In this document: piece by piece, positions 52,506 through 63,904 of the stretch
Numbering within the stretch: the first letter of the stretch is position 1
Layout of the letters: the number at the start of each line of letters is the position of its first letter
DNA from: Plutella xylostella
Taxonomy: Eukaryota; Arthropoda; Insecta; Lepidoptera; Plutellidae
Assembly: GCF_932276165.1 (NCBI RefSeq)
Contig: NC_064002.1
Coordinates: forward strand, 11,966,001-12,030,000
DNA length: 64,000 bases
Direction of reading: 5' to 3'
Translations under genes and position numbers: made by a program
Notes under the pieces: generated by a model
Databases searched by the model: none
Told to the model about the DNA's origin: nothing
What the model saw: the letters and a program-made list of their open reading frames with translations, nothing else

Positions 52506-53437
52506 ATCGGGGCGTGCCAGACTCAGCTATAGAAGTTATGATTGCATCAATATCCATAAATACTAGAGCTCAGTACTCGTCTAGTTTTAAAAGATGGTGG
52601 GATTACTGTATAAATAATGAAGTCGATTTCTATGATGTACAAATTAGTCCATTACTTGATTTTCTTACTCAATGTCTTAAATCAGGTGCATCTTACGGTA
52701 CACTAAATAATCACCGCTCAGCAATTTCTCTAATTTCAACAAATTCTGTAGGCAATGATACGAGGGTGAAAAGATTTTTCAAAGGGGCATTTAAATTAAA
52801 ACCTGTCTTCCCCCGTTATAATGTAACTTGGAATCCCAACATAGTTTTAGAATACATTTCTAATCTATATCCTAATGAAACACTAAGTTTAGAAAAGCTT
52901 ACACATAAATGTACAACCTTGTTAGCTCTGGCGACAGGGCAAAGAACTCAGACGCTTTTTCTGATTAAATTGCCCAATATAAAAATGTACGACAATAGAA
53001 TTATCATAACAATAACCGATCTTATAAAAACATCAGGTGTAGGTCGTGCGCAACCGGTACTGGACCTTCCCTTCTTTTTGGATAAACCGAGCATTTGCCC
53101 TGCCGCCACCGTCAAAGCATACTTATCAGTTACTGCAACAATTAGAAGTTCAACTGAGACTAGATTGTTATTAACTTTTAAAAAACCTCATAAAGCTGCT
53201 TCATCGCAGACCATAGGTCGATGGATAAAGCTGACTTTAGAGGCGAGCGGTGTGGACACGAGCGTGTTCAGTGCACACAGCACGCGCCACGCGGCCACGT
53301 CGGCCGCCCTGCGCGCCGGCCTCAGTGTGGACACCATCCGCCGCTGCGCCGGCTGGACGGGACACTCCACGGTCTTTGCTAACTTCTACAACAGACCTGT
53401 CGTTAATGAGCCTATGAACCTTTTGTCAAATGATTAA
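52487..53437 (+). CDS. DIRS ORF3: tyrosine recombinase
   Basis: 316 residues, overlapping ORF2 by 19 bases in the -1 frame. An N-terminal SAM-like core-binding half (TRAQYSSSFKRWWDYC, LNNHRSAISLI) is followed by the catalytic half. All active-site positions are visible: Arg in TGQRTQTL, HSTRH (H-x2-R), GWTGHST and Tyr in FANFYNRP. It would insert the circular DNA copy into the genome. No stop or frameshift, so it is probably functional. The codon mix becomes GC-rich near 53250-53370, unlike the rest of the ORF. Confidence 0.93.
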   Translation: MRQAFLNRGVPDSAIEVMIASISINTRAQYSSSFKRWWDYCINNEVDFYDVQISPLLDFLTQCLKSGASYGTLNNHRSAISLISTNSVGNDTRVKRFFKGAFKLKPVFPRYNVTWNPNIVLEYISNLYPNETLSLEKLTHKCTTLLALATGQRTQTLFLIKLPNIKMYDNRIIITITDLIKTSGVGRAQPVLDLPFFLDKPSICPAATVKAYLSVTATIRSSTETRLLLTFKKPHKAASSQTIGRWIKLTLEASGVDTSVFSAHSTRHAATSAALRAGLSVDTIRRCAGWTGHSTVFANFYNRPVVNEPMNLLSND

Positions 53438-53683
53438 AATTGTTATTACAATACCTATTCTGATTAAAATTATGTAATAATTACAGATGTATATATATAC
53501 CCATGAACGATCAAGTTAATTGTTGTGAATAATAAATTACCTGAAAATAGAGTTATTTTCTGATCAAAATGGTTAAATAAAACTTTAAGTATTACACTTA
53601 ACAGTTGTTATTTATTTATTGAATACCTACTAACAACATTGATATACACTTATGAAATTTTCCTCTAAACATCTACATGGTAA

Positions 53684-53790
53684 ATAAAAATTAAATCACG
53701 AAGGCGAAAACAGGATAATTAGATGATCAAACGAACTTGCAAAGTGAAGTTCGATCTGAATTATCCTGTTTTCGCCGCAGAGATTTAAGA
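53684..53790. repeat. DIRS internal complementary region
   Basis: Carries gcgaaaacaggataatt and aattatcctgttttcgcc around a 39-base piece starting agatgatcaaacgaacttgc. The same stretch appears in reverse at 54019-54090. This juxtaposes copies of the two element ends, as expected of the DIRS region used to form a circle. Confidence 0.8.
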
Positions 53791-53863
53791 ACCCTCCCAA
53801 CCCATCTTCAACCCTATGATGAATCAATGTTGTTAGGTAATATTGTTACATATCTCTAAATCA

Positions 53864-54090
53864 TGAGCTAGCCGGCTGGCGAGCCGGGCGGGAGGCAGCG
53901 TGGGGCTGCACAGCGGGCCGACTTCGTTTTTTATCTTGCTACCCACGCTGAACACTGTGTGCGAATTGGCTAGACGTACTAAGGGTACTACATGGTAAAT
54001 AAAAATTAAATCTCGAAGGCGAAAACAGGATAATTCAGATCGAACTTCACTTTGCAAGTTCGTTTGATCATCTAATTATCCTGTTTTCGC
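53864..54090. repeat. DIRS right inverted terminal repeat with extension
   Basis: 53864-54035 is the reverse of the left repeat. An extension follows (cagatcgaacttcactttgc to tgatcatcta, then aattatcctgttttcgcc), absent on the left, as in DIRS elements with unequal ends. Confidence 0.88.
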
Positions 54091-54924
54091 CTTTGTGACT
54101 TTTCCTTTCTTCTTCCTAAAAAAAACATGGAATTGTTTTTCGGTTGTAGTCTATTTATTTTTTCCAAGGCAAATTAAGCTGCCACGAAACAAATTGTAAA
54201 CATGCTCCCGTGAGACTTAAATAACGTGACACACCATACAACCATAACTTAACTGAAGTTCAATAATAAACACAACTATGATGTGACAACTGGGCCCCTA
54301 TTGCGAACTTGTATTGACAATGATTTCCGGATCCAAGTGTGTCGAATTTCACACTAATTAGGTACTTAGTTTTGAAATCGTGAAACCCCCTCGGAGCTCA
54401 TGACTTCTTGTAGGTTCTACACATATAATTATGTATAGAGTGTTTTAAAATGTTCCATATGTGCCACAATTTTAAGTATTAAAATGGTGGCATTTTGTAA
54501 GTAGGTAGAATTTATCATTGGTCGTACCTTTATGTGAGTACCTTTAATAATATTATGTACTTACATGATTTTATAATAAATAAAATGGGTAATTTTCCTT
54601 TGAAACGAATATAAAATCACTTAAACCTTGTTAATAAATTGAAAGGAGACTGTTTTTTGATTCGATTATTAATCATTCAAACAAGAATAGAAGAATTTGA
54701 GAAGTCAGACTCTAAAGTAATAAATGAAAATTATGTGAATAATATGTTTATAAATTAATTTGTGCTTGTAGCTAATAATAAAATTTCTCTGATTATTATA
54801 ATAATAAATAAGTTAAAATAAACAATTAGAAGGCCACGGGCAGAGTGTTGAGGCGCTCCTTGGGAGAGGTCTATGTCCGGCATTGGAAGATTACTGGTCC
54901 ATGACTACGCTGATTAACTTATAA

Positions 54925-55070
54925 AGATAAAAGATAAAGATAAAATACTCTTTATTGCACACAAACAGAAACAGTATTACAAACACGAAAAGAAAATAAA
55001 TAGCACAATCGGCAGCCTTATTACTCAAAGTAATCTCTTCCAGACAACCAAATTGAAAGGAAATAGAAAG
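54925..55070 (-). repeat. LINE 3' tail-like repeat, copy 2
   Basis: (aaagat)n, then atactctttattgcacacaa and cggcagccttattactcaaa, with gtaatctcttccagacaacc. Confidence 0.5.
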
Positions 55071-55156
55071 AATGAAAAAGGGTATCGTGTGAAAATAAGA
55101 GATAAGTAAGTATTTATCTTAATTTAAGTAGGTACTTATTTAAATCTATAAACCTT

Positions 55157-55296
55157 TAGGGTCACTTGCACAAACATAAAAAATCTAGGTTTAGTGTCAA
55201 ATCTCGATTTTAGAAACGTCAGTCCATATAAAATTTGACATTAAATCGAGATTTATCACTAAATATAGTTTTAATATGTTGGTGCAAGTGGCCCTA
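55157..55296. repeat. MITE with agggtcacttgcac termini
   Basis: Ends agggtcacttgcacaaacat and atgttggtgcaagtggccct are inverted copies; inner arms aatctcgatttt/aaatcgagattt. Confidence 0.65.
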
Positions 55297-57349
55297 AATC
55301 AAGATTTAAATGTTTGTGCAAAGGGATTAATGTTTTATTACAGATAGTAAGAATAAATAATGATTATATTTCCTCTAATTTCGGCACCAAAAGCTAAGTC
55401 ATGCTTCGATGTCAAGTTATCTAGATCATTAATTTTATTAACCCATAATGAAAATTCCCTCAGATGAATAATTTATCAAATTGTTTGCGCAGTAATTATG
55501 TATGGGTTCATTTATTTTTCAGAGTTGATTTGATGGTTCCGTACATAAATTTGCCTTCTGATTTTATATAATATACTTATAACAAAATATTTGTTGTTAT
55601 TCGATAGATTTAATCAGCATTTAAAAACGGATAAGATATTGTTCTTCTATAGACGTGGGTTCAAATTCTGGAATTTACCAATGTTCTTTCTTTACAAATA
55701 AGGAATTTAAGTACCAATTAGGTACCTACCTACGTCCAGATGATTATTATTGATGATTATTGTCCGATGATGATAAGAACATACTATAAAGCATCTGGAT
55801 GTGTAAACCCAGCCCACCAACTCTCAGTCATCAGTGAACCAGCGTGGTCAGAATTGGTCCAAGCTTAGGAAGGTAGAAGAGTCTTTAACTTAACTTCTTG
55901 ACGGGGACATTCCCTATGGTTCCATTCTAGAAAGCCAAAGCCACAAGTCTGCAAAATTTTAAAGATGTCAATTGGATGTATACAAGAGAAAATTAATCTA
56001 TAATATATATTATGCATAAAATTGAGCAGATTTGAGGCCCAGGTCGGCAATACACCCCCGCAGATAAAAATATATTTATGTTTGTTAGTCTTGGATAATT
56101 GGTTGGATTTTTACGGAAAACAAAGAATTATTAGTCTCGAATTGAAAATATCTTATTAAGGATAAATTATCTATTAATAGAATTAATCCTATTAGCAACA
56201 TCACTTTGAAACTCATGAAGAACAATGTAGTGCTTTCAGTAAGTTTAAAAAAGCTTCACAAAAGTTTGAAGCAACATTGTGTTCAACTTAAAATATAACG
56301 TGGCGGCTGGCTGCGCCCCAGCGGCAGCGGTGGTGCGATAGTTTTTATATACAACATACATACACACGATATGACATCTTTTTTCGAAGTCGGTTAAAAA
56401 ATTATTTGATCTAATTGAACATGACTATTCAATCCTCCATTCAAACAACTGTATTATTTAAGTCAAGTTATCTTTGCGTCAAACTACCTTTTTACCATAT
56501 TCTCTAATCGTCAAGTCTGATATTCGTCAAGATGATAGAATGTGCATGTGCAATAATACTGATAGGAGGAAATGGTTTTAGTTATTCGCGAACGACAGTT
56601 AAAATTCAGCATAGCTGACTCCGTAAAATAATTACATAATATTAAAAAAAATTACTCACGAATTTAACCGTCCTTTTACTTCCATAAATAATTCAAAAAT
56701 AAACGAAAGCATAAATAATTTAAGCATCTCAGCAGTTCTCAACTATTATAATATAATATTAACTCAATAATAATAATTTATATAAGAAAATACTACTTTA
56801 TTCCGCTCAGCTCTGCTGCACAAAAGAATTATCTAGCTATTCTGGATAACGTCGTAATATTTACAGGGTGTTTTGTATCGCTGTGAGGCTGTCGCTTTCA
56901 GTTTTCATCCTGTCTGTATCCTTCAGTGCGCCCTGAAGCTTTCAGATGAAAGCACGCCCCTTGTTATCCTGTTCGGTCCGCGATTGCCGGTACAACTTTC
57001 TGTGTTCCGTCATTTATACATTTTCTTTTGACAAATTGTTTAATTCAGTGAGTGATCAAAGTGATGTTCAAACTTTTAAAAGTGGTTTATAGCAATACTT
57101 ACCCCCGTTTCTAATTATAAAACTAACTGTCAGTTTACTCGCTTGCAAACCGTGAACATGAGATTAGAAATAAGGATTTTTGACTTGACAGAAAGAGTCA
57201 AAACTGTTGAGTGTTTAATGTTAATAAATTTAAGAAACCTTTACATGTTCTATCAATTTGGGGGTAAGCTGTAAAAACTAGAGACAATAGAAAATACATA
57301 ATATGATTTCTAAGTTAAGTGTCACAAAAATATGTGAGTGATTTGTGTC

Positions 57350-57555
57350 ATGATGGAAAATGTGACAGTGACGCCTTTAGGGATAGTTTCGTTTGAAGAG
57401 TCAGTGAATGGATCGTTCCCGCTAGTGCCGGAGTTCGACATACTGTTTCAGCCGGAACCGGTCCTTATTGCGCTGTATGTGCCGACCATTCTGATATCAT
57501 TGTTGGCGAATATTCTACTCATCGTCGTTGCAGTGAAATGCAAATACACAAAAAA
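57350..57555 (+). CDS. First coding exon of a rhodopsin-like GPCR
   Basis: ATG 57350 opens MMENVTVTPLGIVSFEESVN, an extracellular start with glycosylation sites (NVT, NGS). A first membrane helix follows, ALYVPTILISLLANILLIVV, then AVKCKYTK. The Asn in LLANILL is at the conserved TM1 position of class A receptors, and the basic end is the first inner loop. Donor ACAAAAAA|GTAAGT in phase 2. The layout looks most like insect neuropeptide receptors, but the ligand class cannot be named from TM1 alone. No TM2 exon was recognised in the remaining 6.4 kb, so intron 1 runs past the window. Confidence 0.72.
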
Positions 57556-59168
57556 GTAAGTACTACGTCATATAAAATTTTAGTAATTTACCTACTTATT
57601 GTAATTTATAATGATCAGTGATTAAATTATGATGGTTTGATACGTTAATTGTATGTCTCTAAATGTATTGAAAAATTTACTGAGGATACCTTTATTCTTA
57701 TTCATGTATAATATACTATATTATTATACATAAGGTGATGCTGTGCGATACTACTACTGTTTGTTGGTACTTGTTATTCTATGACAATACTAAAAGTTAA
57801 GGTTTCCATGGTCATGGTCACAAGGGTTCCAATAATTGTTGTTGTCAGTCCATGCTGAATGTACCTATATTATTATGTACTTACATTACATAGGTAAATT
57901 TGCATTTATAGACATAAATATCCACATTGTAATGTCATACTTTTTGCTTTTATAAACAATAAAGGAACAAGACGTCGGTATGGTGCAAAAGAATCATCTT
58001 GACAAATAACACCGCACTTTCCAAGTGAGCTTTCAATTTGAATGAGTTCGTTAGTTACATTTACAAACATTATTACATTTTACAAAAAAATAGTCACTTA
58101 GTTGATAATTTATGTGATAATATGATAGGTATGTGCTGTTTGGGTTTTATTGTTTCCACGTTAAGCTTCGTTACAAGAACTTATGGCTCGATTTATTACT
58201 GGACCATTTTCCCCAATGACGAGCAAAATATACAATGTGGGTCGTGAATCTGATACCACGAAGGCAATTTTTCTACTCGAATTTTACTTGTCGTAAAAAT
58301 TGTTGACCCATAACACCGTTTATGTAATATTGTGTCTATCTATAACCTATGTAGTAGATATCAGCTGTTCGGTACTCATGTTACATGCTCAGTATAGTTG
58401 GGATGGGATGGCCGTGTATGAGTCGTCCCAACATATTATTATTAATTATTATCCTGGCATTGGTAGCAAATCTGTACGCACCAATTTTAAATTTATCAAC
58501 ATCCAAACGTAATTTTACAAAGCTTTGTAATAATCATTTTCCATATTTTAATGTAGGTAAATTATGAGTGTATGACGGCTCAGAAATTGAAATGTCTGCC
58601 TTCAAAATCTGTTCCATTGTGAAGCAGGCGTTTAGACAATATACCAGGTACAGTTGAATATTGACTGAAACTAGGGAAACAGTAGAAGCCCTTGCAATGG
58701 GTACAACTGGTGTTTATGTACATGTTCCTATGTAAATATGTGTGCAGGTATATGATGTAGTCTACACAGTCTGTGTTTTCGGATGCAATACCGAAGTGAG
58801 CATTCGGATGTGGCCTGCTTGTGACATATTGCCCTGGGTGCCGATGTTTCCATCAGTTAACCCAGCGTGGTCACTCTAGCTTATGAAAAACAAAGTTTCA
58901 GAGCACTGCTGAGTCAACTATGAATGGCAACCGTGAGTGAGGGAGTGCCCATTCAAACCTATGTTTAAGAGCACTGTATGTATTATTAAGAAATATTATA
59001 AAGAAATGAATAATAAACAAACAAACAAACAACCTCTCGACTCTTTTTTTATGTAGGTATTTAACGTATCGACTGCATGACATGGTATCGACTCCCGAGT
59101 TACGGAGAAGTATATCCGATGCCGTGATATCGTTGATAAAACCTTCATAGCAGGTGAAAATAAAAAAA

Positions 59169-59292
59169 ATGCTATTCTGGCAATCTCACGTAAAACGTAA
59201 AAATGTCTTTGAGTTTGACATAAAATTGGAATGCTATTCTGGCAATCTCACGTAAAACGTAAAAATGTCTTTGAGTTTGACATAAAATTGGA
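59169..59292 (+). repeat. 62-bp tandem duplication
   Basis: atgctattctggcaatctca ... gacataaaattgga occurs twice back to back at 59169 and 59231 without differences. Confidence 0.9.
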
Positions 59293-59562
59293 GATGTGAA
59301 GCGAAAATTTTTAACGGAGATAGATCTGGGATGTATCTCCGAACTTCCGGAATTGAGCTCCAGCTTGATCCATGAGAGGAGGGTCAGGTTTCTCTGCACC
59401 TGACCGTACCTACGTTGTACTGAGTCAAAGTTCTGATGCTTTACGTAAACAGTTATGTTTGTGTTTTCATTCGCCAGATAGTTACAATAACTCACGTGTT
59501 TCATGAATCATGACAGTGACCGCTGGGTTTCTGCATTGTATGTAGGAAAACGGTAGGTATAA

Positions 59563-59725
59563 TAAAATAGATAGATAGATAGATAGATAGAATACACTTT
59601 ATTTGTACACCAAAACAGAATAATAAAATTAACAAAATGTAACTTAATTAGGGTACAAAAGGCGGTCTTATCACTAAAAGCGATCTCTGCCAGACAACCT
59701 TTGGATGGAGGGAAACAGAGATTAA
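59563..59725 (-). repeat. LINE 3' tail-like repeat, copy 3, with (gata)n
   Basis: A (gata)n run, then aatacactttatttgtacac and ggcggtcttatcactaaaag, with cagacaacctttggatggag. Confidence 0.55.
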
Positions 59726-60262
59726 GAGTGGGTGCAGTGTACATGTTACAAAAGGAATGTAGATTATTTAATATACTACACACTAACTAAATAATAGGTA
59801 TTTTTTATGGAAAACTAAATTGAAAAAACGGCTCTCTTAATTGCTCTGATAATTTTACACGTTAAGTAAGCTGTTTATACAATATACTCGCACATCAATG
59901 GCAGGCCTCAGTGGAAATCGATGCAGGCCAAAAACCCGGTCTGATACAAAAAAAATTATAAAGATAAAGAAACAAACAACAAGACGTACAGGGAACAATA
60001 TTAAGTAATAAAAAAGTAAGAGTACCAAACGTAAAAAGTTGTACAGAGCGTCAAAAGATATAATGAATATAATTATGAACTATCGCACACTATACCGGGG
60101 CGCAGCGGGCTGCCTTTCATGTAAGTATAAAATATAGGGGCCCTATCGCATATAACATTTACTTACGAAGTAATTATTTCATTTATTTATTAGGTACTTC
60201 ATTGCACAAATATAATAATTATAGACTGGCGAAAAGTGGGTGCAGCAAGGTGTGAGTGTTTA

Positions 60263-61255
60263 TACAGGGTTATTGGTAAGTAGATCGGATCCTTTCAGGA
60301 GGTGATAGAGGAAGGCATTTCCAGTCGATTGAATCCAATAATGCATTATCCTAAACTTAACCATTTCTAAGATATTTAATATTTAAGGTTTTTTTATTTT
60401 TTTGCCAAAATTTTATGCTTAAAACCGAAAATAAAAAATCTAGCCACATTTCAATATTTTTTTTTGGTTGTTTTGCATAAGTTACACCTTAATAAAGTAA
60501 TTAAAATAATCAAATGTGCATTATTCGACTTAAATTAGACAAAATACCTCAAAATAGTTAATCATTTTGAAAAAATATTCAAGACGCAAAAACAAATAAA
60601 TTAAATTAAAAAAGATTTTCATATAACATTTTTTTGTGCACTTCAGCTTAAAAACATGGTGAACTAATAAGCTTTCAAACAAGATGATTCAATACCAAAT
60701 CGATTAAGGTATCACCAAGATATGGCCAAAACAACCAGAGAAAGCGGAGAAAACTGAGCAGGGGTTTCCATACTAAAGTTAACAGGACTGAAAACAATCA
60801 CACTTTTTACCTTTAAAGTGGGCTAATTTTGTTAGTTTTCCTGTGACATATGACATTTTTTTGTGCACTTCAGCTTGTGCACAAAAAAATGTCATATGGA
60901 AATCTTTTTTAATTAAATTTATTTGTTTTTGCGTTTTGAATATTTTTTCAAAATGTTTAACTATTTTGAAGTATTATGTCTAATTTAAGTCGAATAGTGC
61001 AGATTTGATTATTTTAATTACTTTATTAAGGTGTTACTTATGCAAAACAACCAAAAAAAATATTGAAATGTGGCTATTTTTTTTAATTTTCGGATTTAAG
61101 CATAAAATTTTGGCAAAAAATTAAAGAAACCTTAAATATTAAATATCTTAGAAATGGTTTAGTTTAGGATAATGCATTATTGGATTCAATCGACTGGAAA
61201 TGCCTTCCTCTATCACCTCCTGAAAGGATCCGGTCTACTTACCAATAACCCTGTA
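60263..61255. mobile_element. 993-bp foldback element
   Basis: Termini tacagggttattggtaagta and tacttaccaataaccctgta; the inverted arms continue for about 390 bases each (60263-60650 and about 60870-61255) with few mismatches. ttta flanks both ends (60259-60262, 61256-61259). The spacer holds a further palindrome around ttgtgcacttcagcttgtgcac. No ORF. Confidence 0.85.
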
Positions 61256-61556
61256 TTTATTTATTAATAATTATAGTGTCAAATTAAATATATAAATTAT
61301 TATTATAATTGAAAATCGTTGTGAAATTGTTGGCCTATTGCGAAGTTGTCAAAACATGCCATCCCAGCGTTAAGAGGAGTATATACTGTAACATTTACTT
61401 GTAACAGAACAACGAGCCGCTCTCTGATACCTATGTTCTAGTGCAGGGGTCGGCAATTAGTTTTAGGTAGAGTCCGGATATTGGTCGAAAAATTTTAAAA
61501 GGTCCAGAAAAAAAACTGATAATAATTAAGTAAATACAGCTATTTATTACAAAAAT

Positions 61557-62105
61557 TAGTGAGTAAAATTGCATCGGCGGTCTTGAGCCAGGTTTTTATA
61601 GTTTGATTCTCGTGAAGAATAGCTAATTCGAAGAGTGTCTTCTAAGTGAGCGTCTGTTAATCTCAAACAAAATCGGTTTTTCAAAAAAAACTGAAAATTA
61701 TGAAAATGAAGATTCGCAAATGTATGTCGAACCAAAAATACTCGCCAAATTAATGGCAAGTTTTTTCAAATTTTGATATTTTTGTGGGATATGATTGACC
61801 CAAAATTCTTCAGTTGACACCTTTCTATATATTTGCAAAGACACATCTTCTTGCAGATCAATTATTTTAATTTAAAGTAACGCCTTTGGCAGATTAAATA
61901 ACTTGGCAGCAAGGACTTTTGCTTGGCAGCCACATCTGTCCATTCGGCGGCTGCATCAACTTCAAAGGGTGACTTCAGAAACAGAGATTACAGAGATAGC
62001 TTGCCCATCTCTGCAAAGTCTTGGAACCTTGTGGCGAATTCGTTGCTAAGATCGGCCAATTTTTTTGTAAACACTGCAATGTCTTCTTCAGAGTTCTCCT
62101 TATTA
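61557..62105 (-). pseudogene. hAT transposase remnants (dimerisation domain)
   Basis: Minus strand shows, in different frames, LSNEFATRFQDFAEMGKLSL, then NLKKLAINLASIFGSTYICE with SSFS, then FCLRLTDAHLEDTLRI. This is the usual C-terminal hAT dimerisation order, of the type also seen in domesticated ZBED5-like proteins. Stops and at least one frameshift separate the pieces. Confidence 0.78.
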
Positions 62106-62139
62106 TAATTATTATGGTCGTCGGAAGCTATAAGTACCT

Positions 62140-62200
62140 ATGAACAGAGCGCGCGCGGCGACTCGACGGCGCGGGCGGCGCGGCGGCGGCGCGTTGTTTT
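62140..62200. other. CpG-rich low-complexity stretch within hAT
   Basis: gcgcgcggcgactcgacggc followed by gcgggcggcg runs; an isolated CpG-rich patch in AT-rich surroundings. Confidence 0.6.
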
Positions 62201-62397
62201 TGATCGATATCGATGTTGTAATTAGATTAGGTAGGTACTAAGTTCGATTGGTTCAAAATATTACAATAATATTCAAAGCATTTATTTATAAGTAGTACTT
62301 GACATGCCTACATTACAATATTTGGCGGTCCGAGGTTCAACCTTTCGCGGTCCGCAAACGGACCGCGGTCCGCCTGTTGCTGACCGTTGTTCTAGTG

Positions 62398-63709
62398 TAT
62401 CATCGTTTCACGAACTTTTTATCACGCTTTTACTAGTTTTTACCATTCTTAAGAACGTTACATTACACAGAATTGCTCCACAAAATATTGTAGTCTATAC
62501 TCACCTTTACGGAAACGATATAATAATTTCCAATAGATTGTTGCTACTAAACTAGTATCTTCATTCAATTCTGACGTTTGATCATCGATACGTACTACAA
62601 ATTCATTGTCGATCAGATAACGGTGACTTGGCATGCATACGGTACCAGTAGTACAGTCCGATATTTGTAAATATTGAAAATTGTAATAAAATGTTTAAGT
62701 TATGCTGAATGTAAACGCTACTAATATAACAAACAGGTAAGTTTGTAAGTAGGTATTGATGGATGGATGGATATTTGTTACTCTTTTGCTGGAAAATGGC
62801 CGGAACATTGTTTTAATGAAATTTTACATAAAGTGAGCTGACACCGTAAATTCACACATCCAACCTAAATTCCCACTGGGAAAACCAGAAAAACATTACC
62901 CTCCTCCTTCGGCAGTCGGGTAAAAATACTTAAACTTCCGAATTCATCGTTGATATTAATTTTAAGGAATTACATTGCATATTTCAGGTTAACTGGCACG
63001 TGTATACTAAATAAACCATGCCATAGAACAACGCGGACTCGGGGTACAAACAAACTAATGTAGGTACGAGCGTTCACGTGTAGATGAAACCTCGCTACAT
63101 TGCGCTTTCATTCACAGCTGCACTGCAGTACTGCAGAACTAAGAGGCTTTTGCCAGACTTTTTCTACCAGCAGACCGCGCTTTGTGTACTTATTAATGTA
63201 CGTCATATCAAAAAAGCTGTTATATGCCAGGAAGGTACCATAAACCAAAAAATACGATAACTTTTTACCTAATTCTGGAATCTGAAAACTTTATAATTTT
63301 TTATGCTATATACGAGAATCAGCTGATGTTTATTAAAATTACATTTTTGTAATGAATAGACACTACCTGATAATATACCTTTGTACTTTAGTACATTATA
63401 GTACAATGTATTCTGTGTTGCGGATTGAGTTGACTTCAAACATTCCAGTAATTTTCCGACTTCAACTGGATCTTGAGAACTCTCGAAACTCCAATATTGA
63501 CGCCGCCGAGTCATGGAGGAAGGATTTCTTGTTCTGTAACATTTACTAGGTACACATTTCCGAACGAGTTCTGAAAATTTATTAGTCCATGCTGATTTTT
63601 CAGTGAGTACCTTAACACCAAAAGTTGAGTTTTCGGAACAGATGTCTTTATTAATAAATACCTAGTTTAAATTTATTAGTTCTTATTCCTTATCCTAATC
63701 CTAATCCTA
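62398..63709. other. Putative GPCR intron, no exon recognised
   Basis: Short ORFs on both strands at 63269-63549 have no family resemblance. A repeat end cctccttcggcagtcgggta at 62908-62930 is the reverse of a block near 45770. Confidence 0.45.
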
Positions 63710-63904
63710 ACTAATATTATAAATGCGAAAGTAACTGTGTCTGTCTGTCTGTTACTCTTTCACGCGAAAACTACAGAACGGATTTGAATGAAATTTGGTA
63801 TACATATGGTCTAGACCCTGAGAAAGAACATAGGCTACTTTTTATCCCGGAATTCCCACGGGAAAACTTTTTAAGCCGAAGCGAAGCTTGCGGGAACAGC
63901 TAGT
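63710..63904 (+). repeat. Helitron-like repeat, full copy
   Basis: From actaatattataaatgcgaa to gcgggaacagctagt, with tgtctgtctgtctg and cccggaattcccacgggaaa. It is preceded by a cctaatcctaatcctaa run. Confidence 0.65.

Larger units (their letters stand above)
48873..54090 (+). mobile_element. DIRS-type retrotransposon
   Basis: Has inverted terminal repeats instead of LTRs (48873-49044 and 53864-54035), an internal complementary region (about 53684-53790), gag-like, RT/RNase H and tyrosine recombinase ORFs in that order, and no DDE integrase. That combination defines DIRS elements, which are thought to insert through a recombined circular intermediate and leave no target duplication; none is seen here. 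The RT reading frame is broken near 51300, the other ORFs look whole. Confidence 0.93.
54091..57349. other. Intergenic before GPCR exon, repeats
   Basis: Holds an RTE-like LINE tail (54830-54900, gagaggtctatgtccggcat), a LINE 3' tail copy (54925-55070), a MITE (55157-55296) and a SINE relic (55640-55880). 56860-57349 is presumably the 5' region of the GPCR gene; no clear TATA box recognised. Confidence 0.5.
57556..60262. other. Putative GPCR intron 1, left part
   Basis: No exon seen. Contains a MITE E relic interrupted near 58920-59035, a 62-base direct duplication (59169-59292) and a LINE 3' tail copy (59563-59725). Confidence 0.5.
61444..62389 (-). mobile_element. hAT element, 946 bp, decayed
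   Basis: Exact 8-bp duplication ttctagtg at 61436-61443 and 62390-62397. The ends caggggtcggcaa and ttgctgaccgttg are imperfect TIRs (10 of 13). The right end is rich in cggaccgcggtccg. Contains pieces of transposase on the minus strand. Confidence 0.9.

Noticed and set aside
63269..63549. ORFs on both strands as further GPCR exons
   Set aside because: Neither frame shows transmembrane helices or receptor motifs, nor matching phase-2 acceptors.
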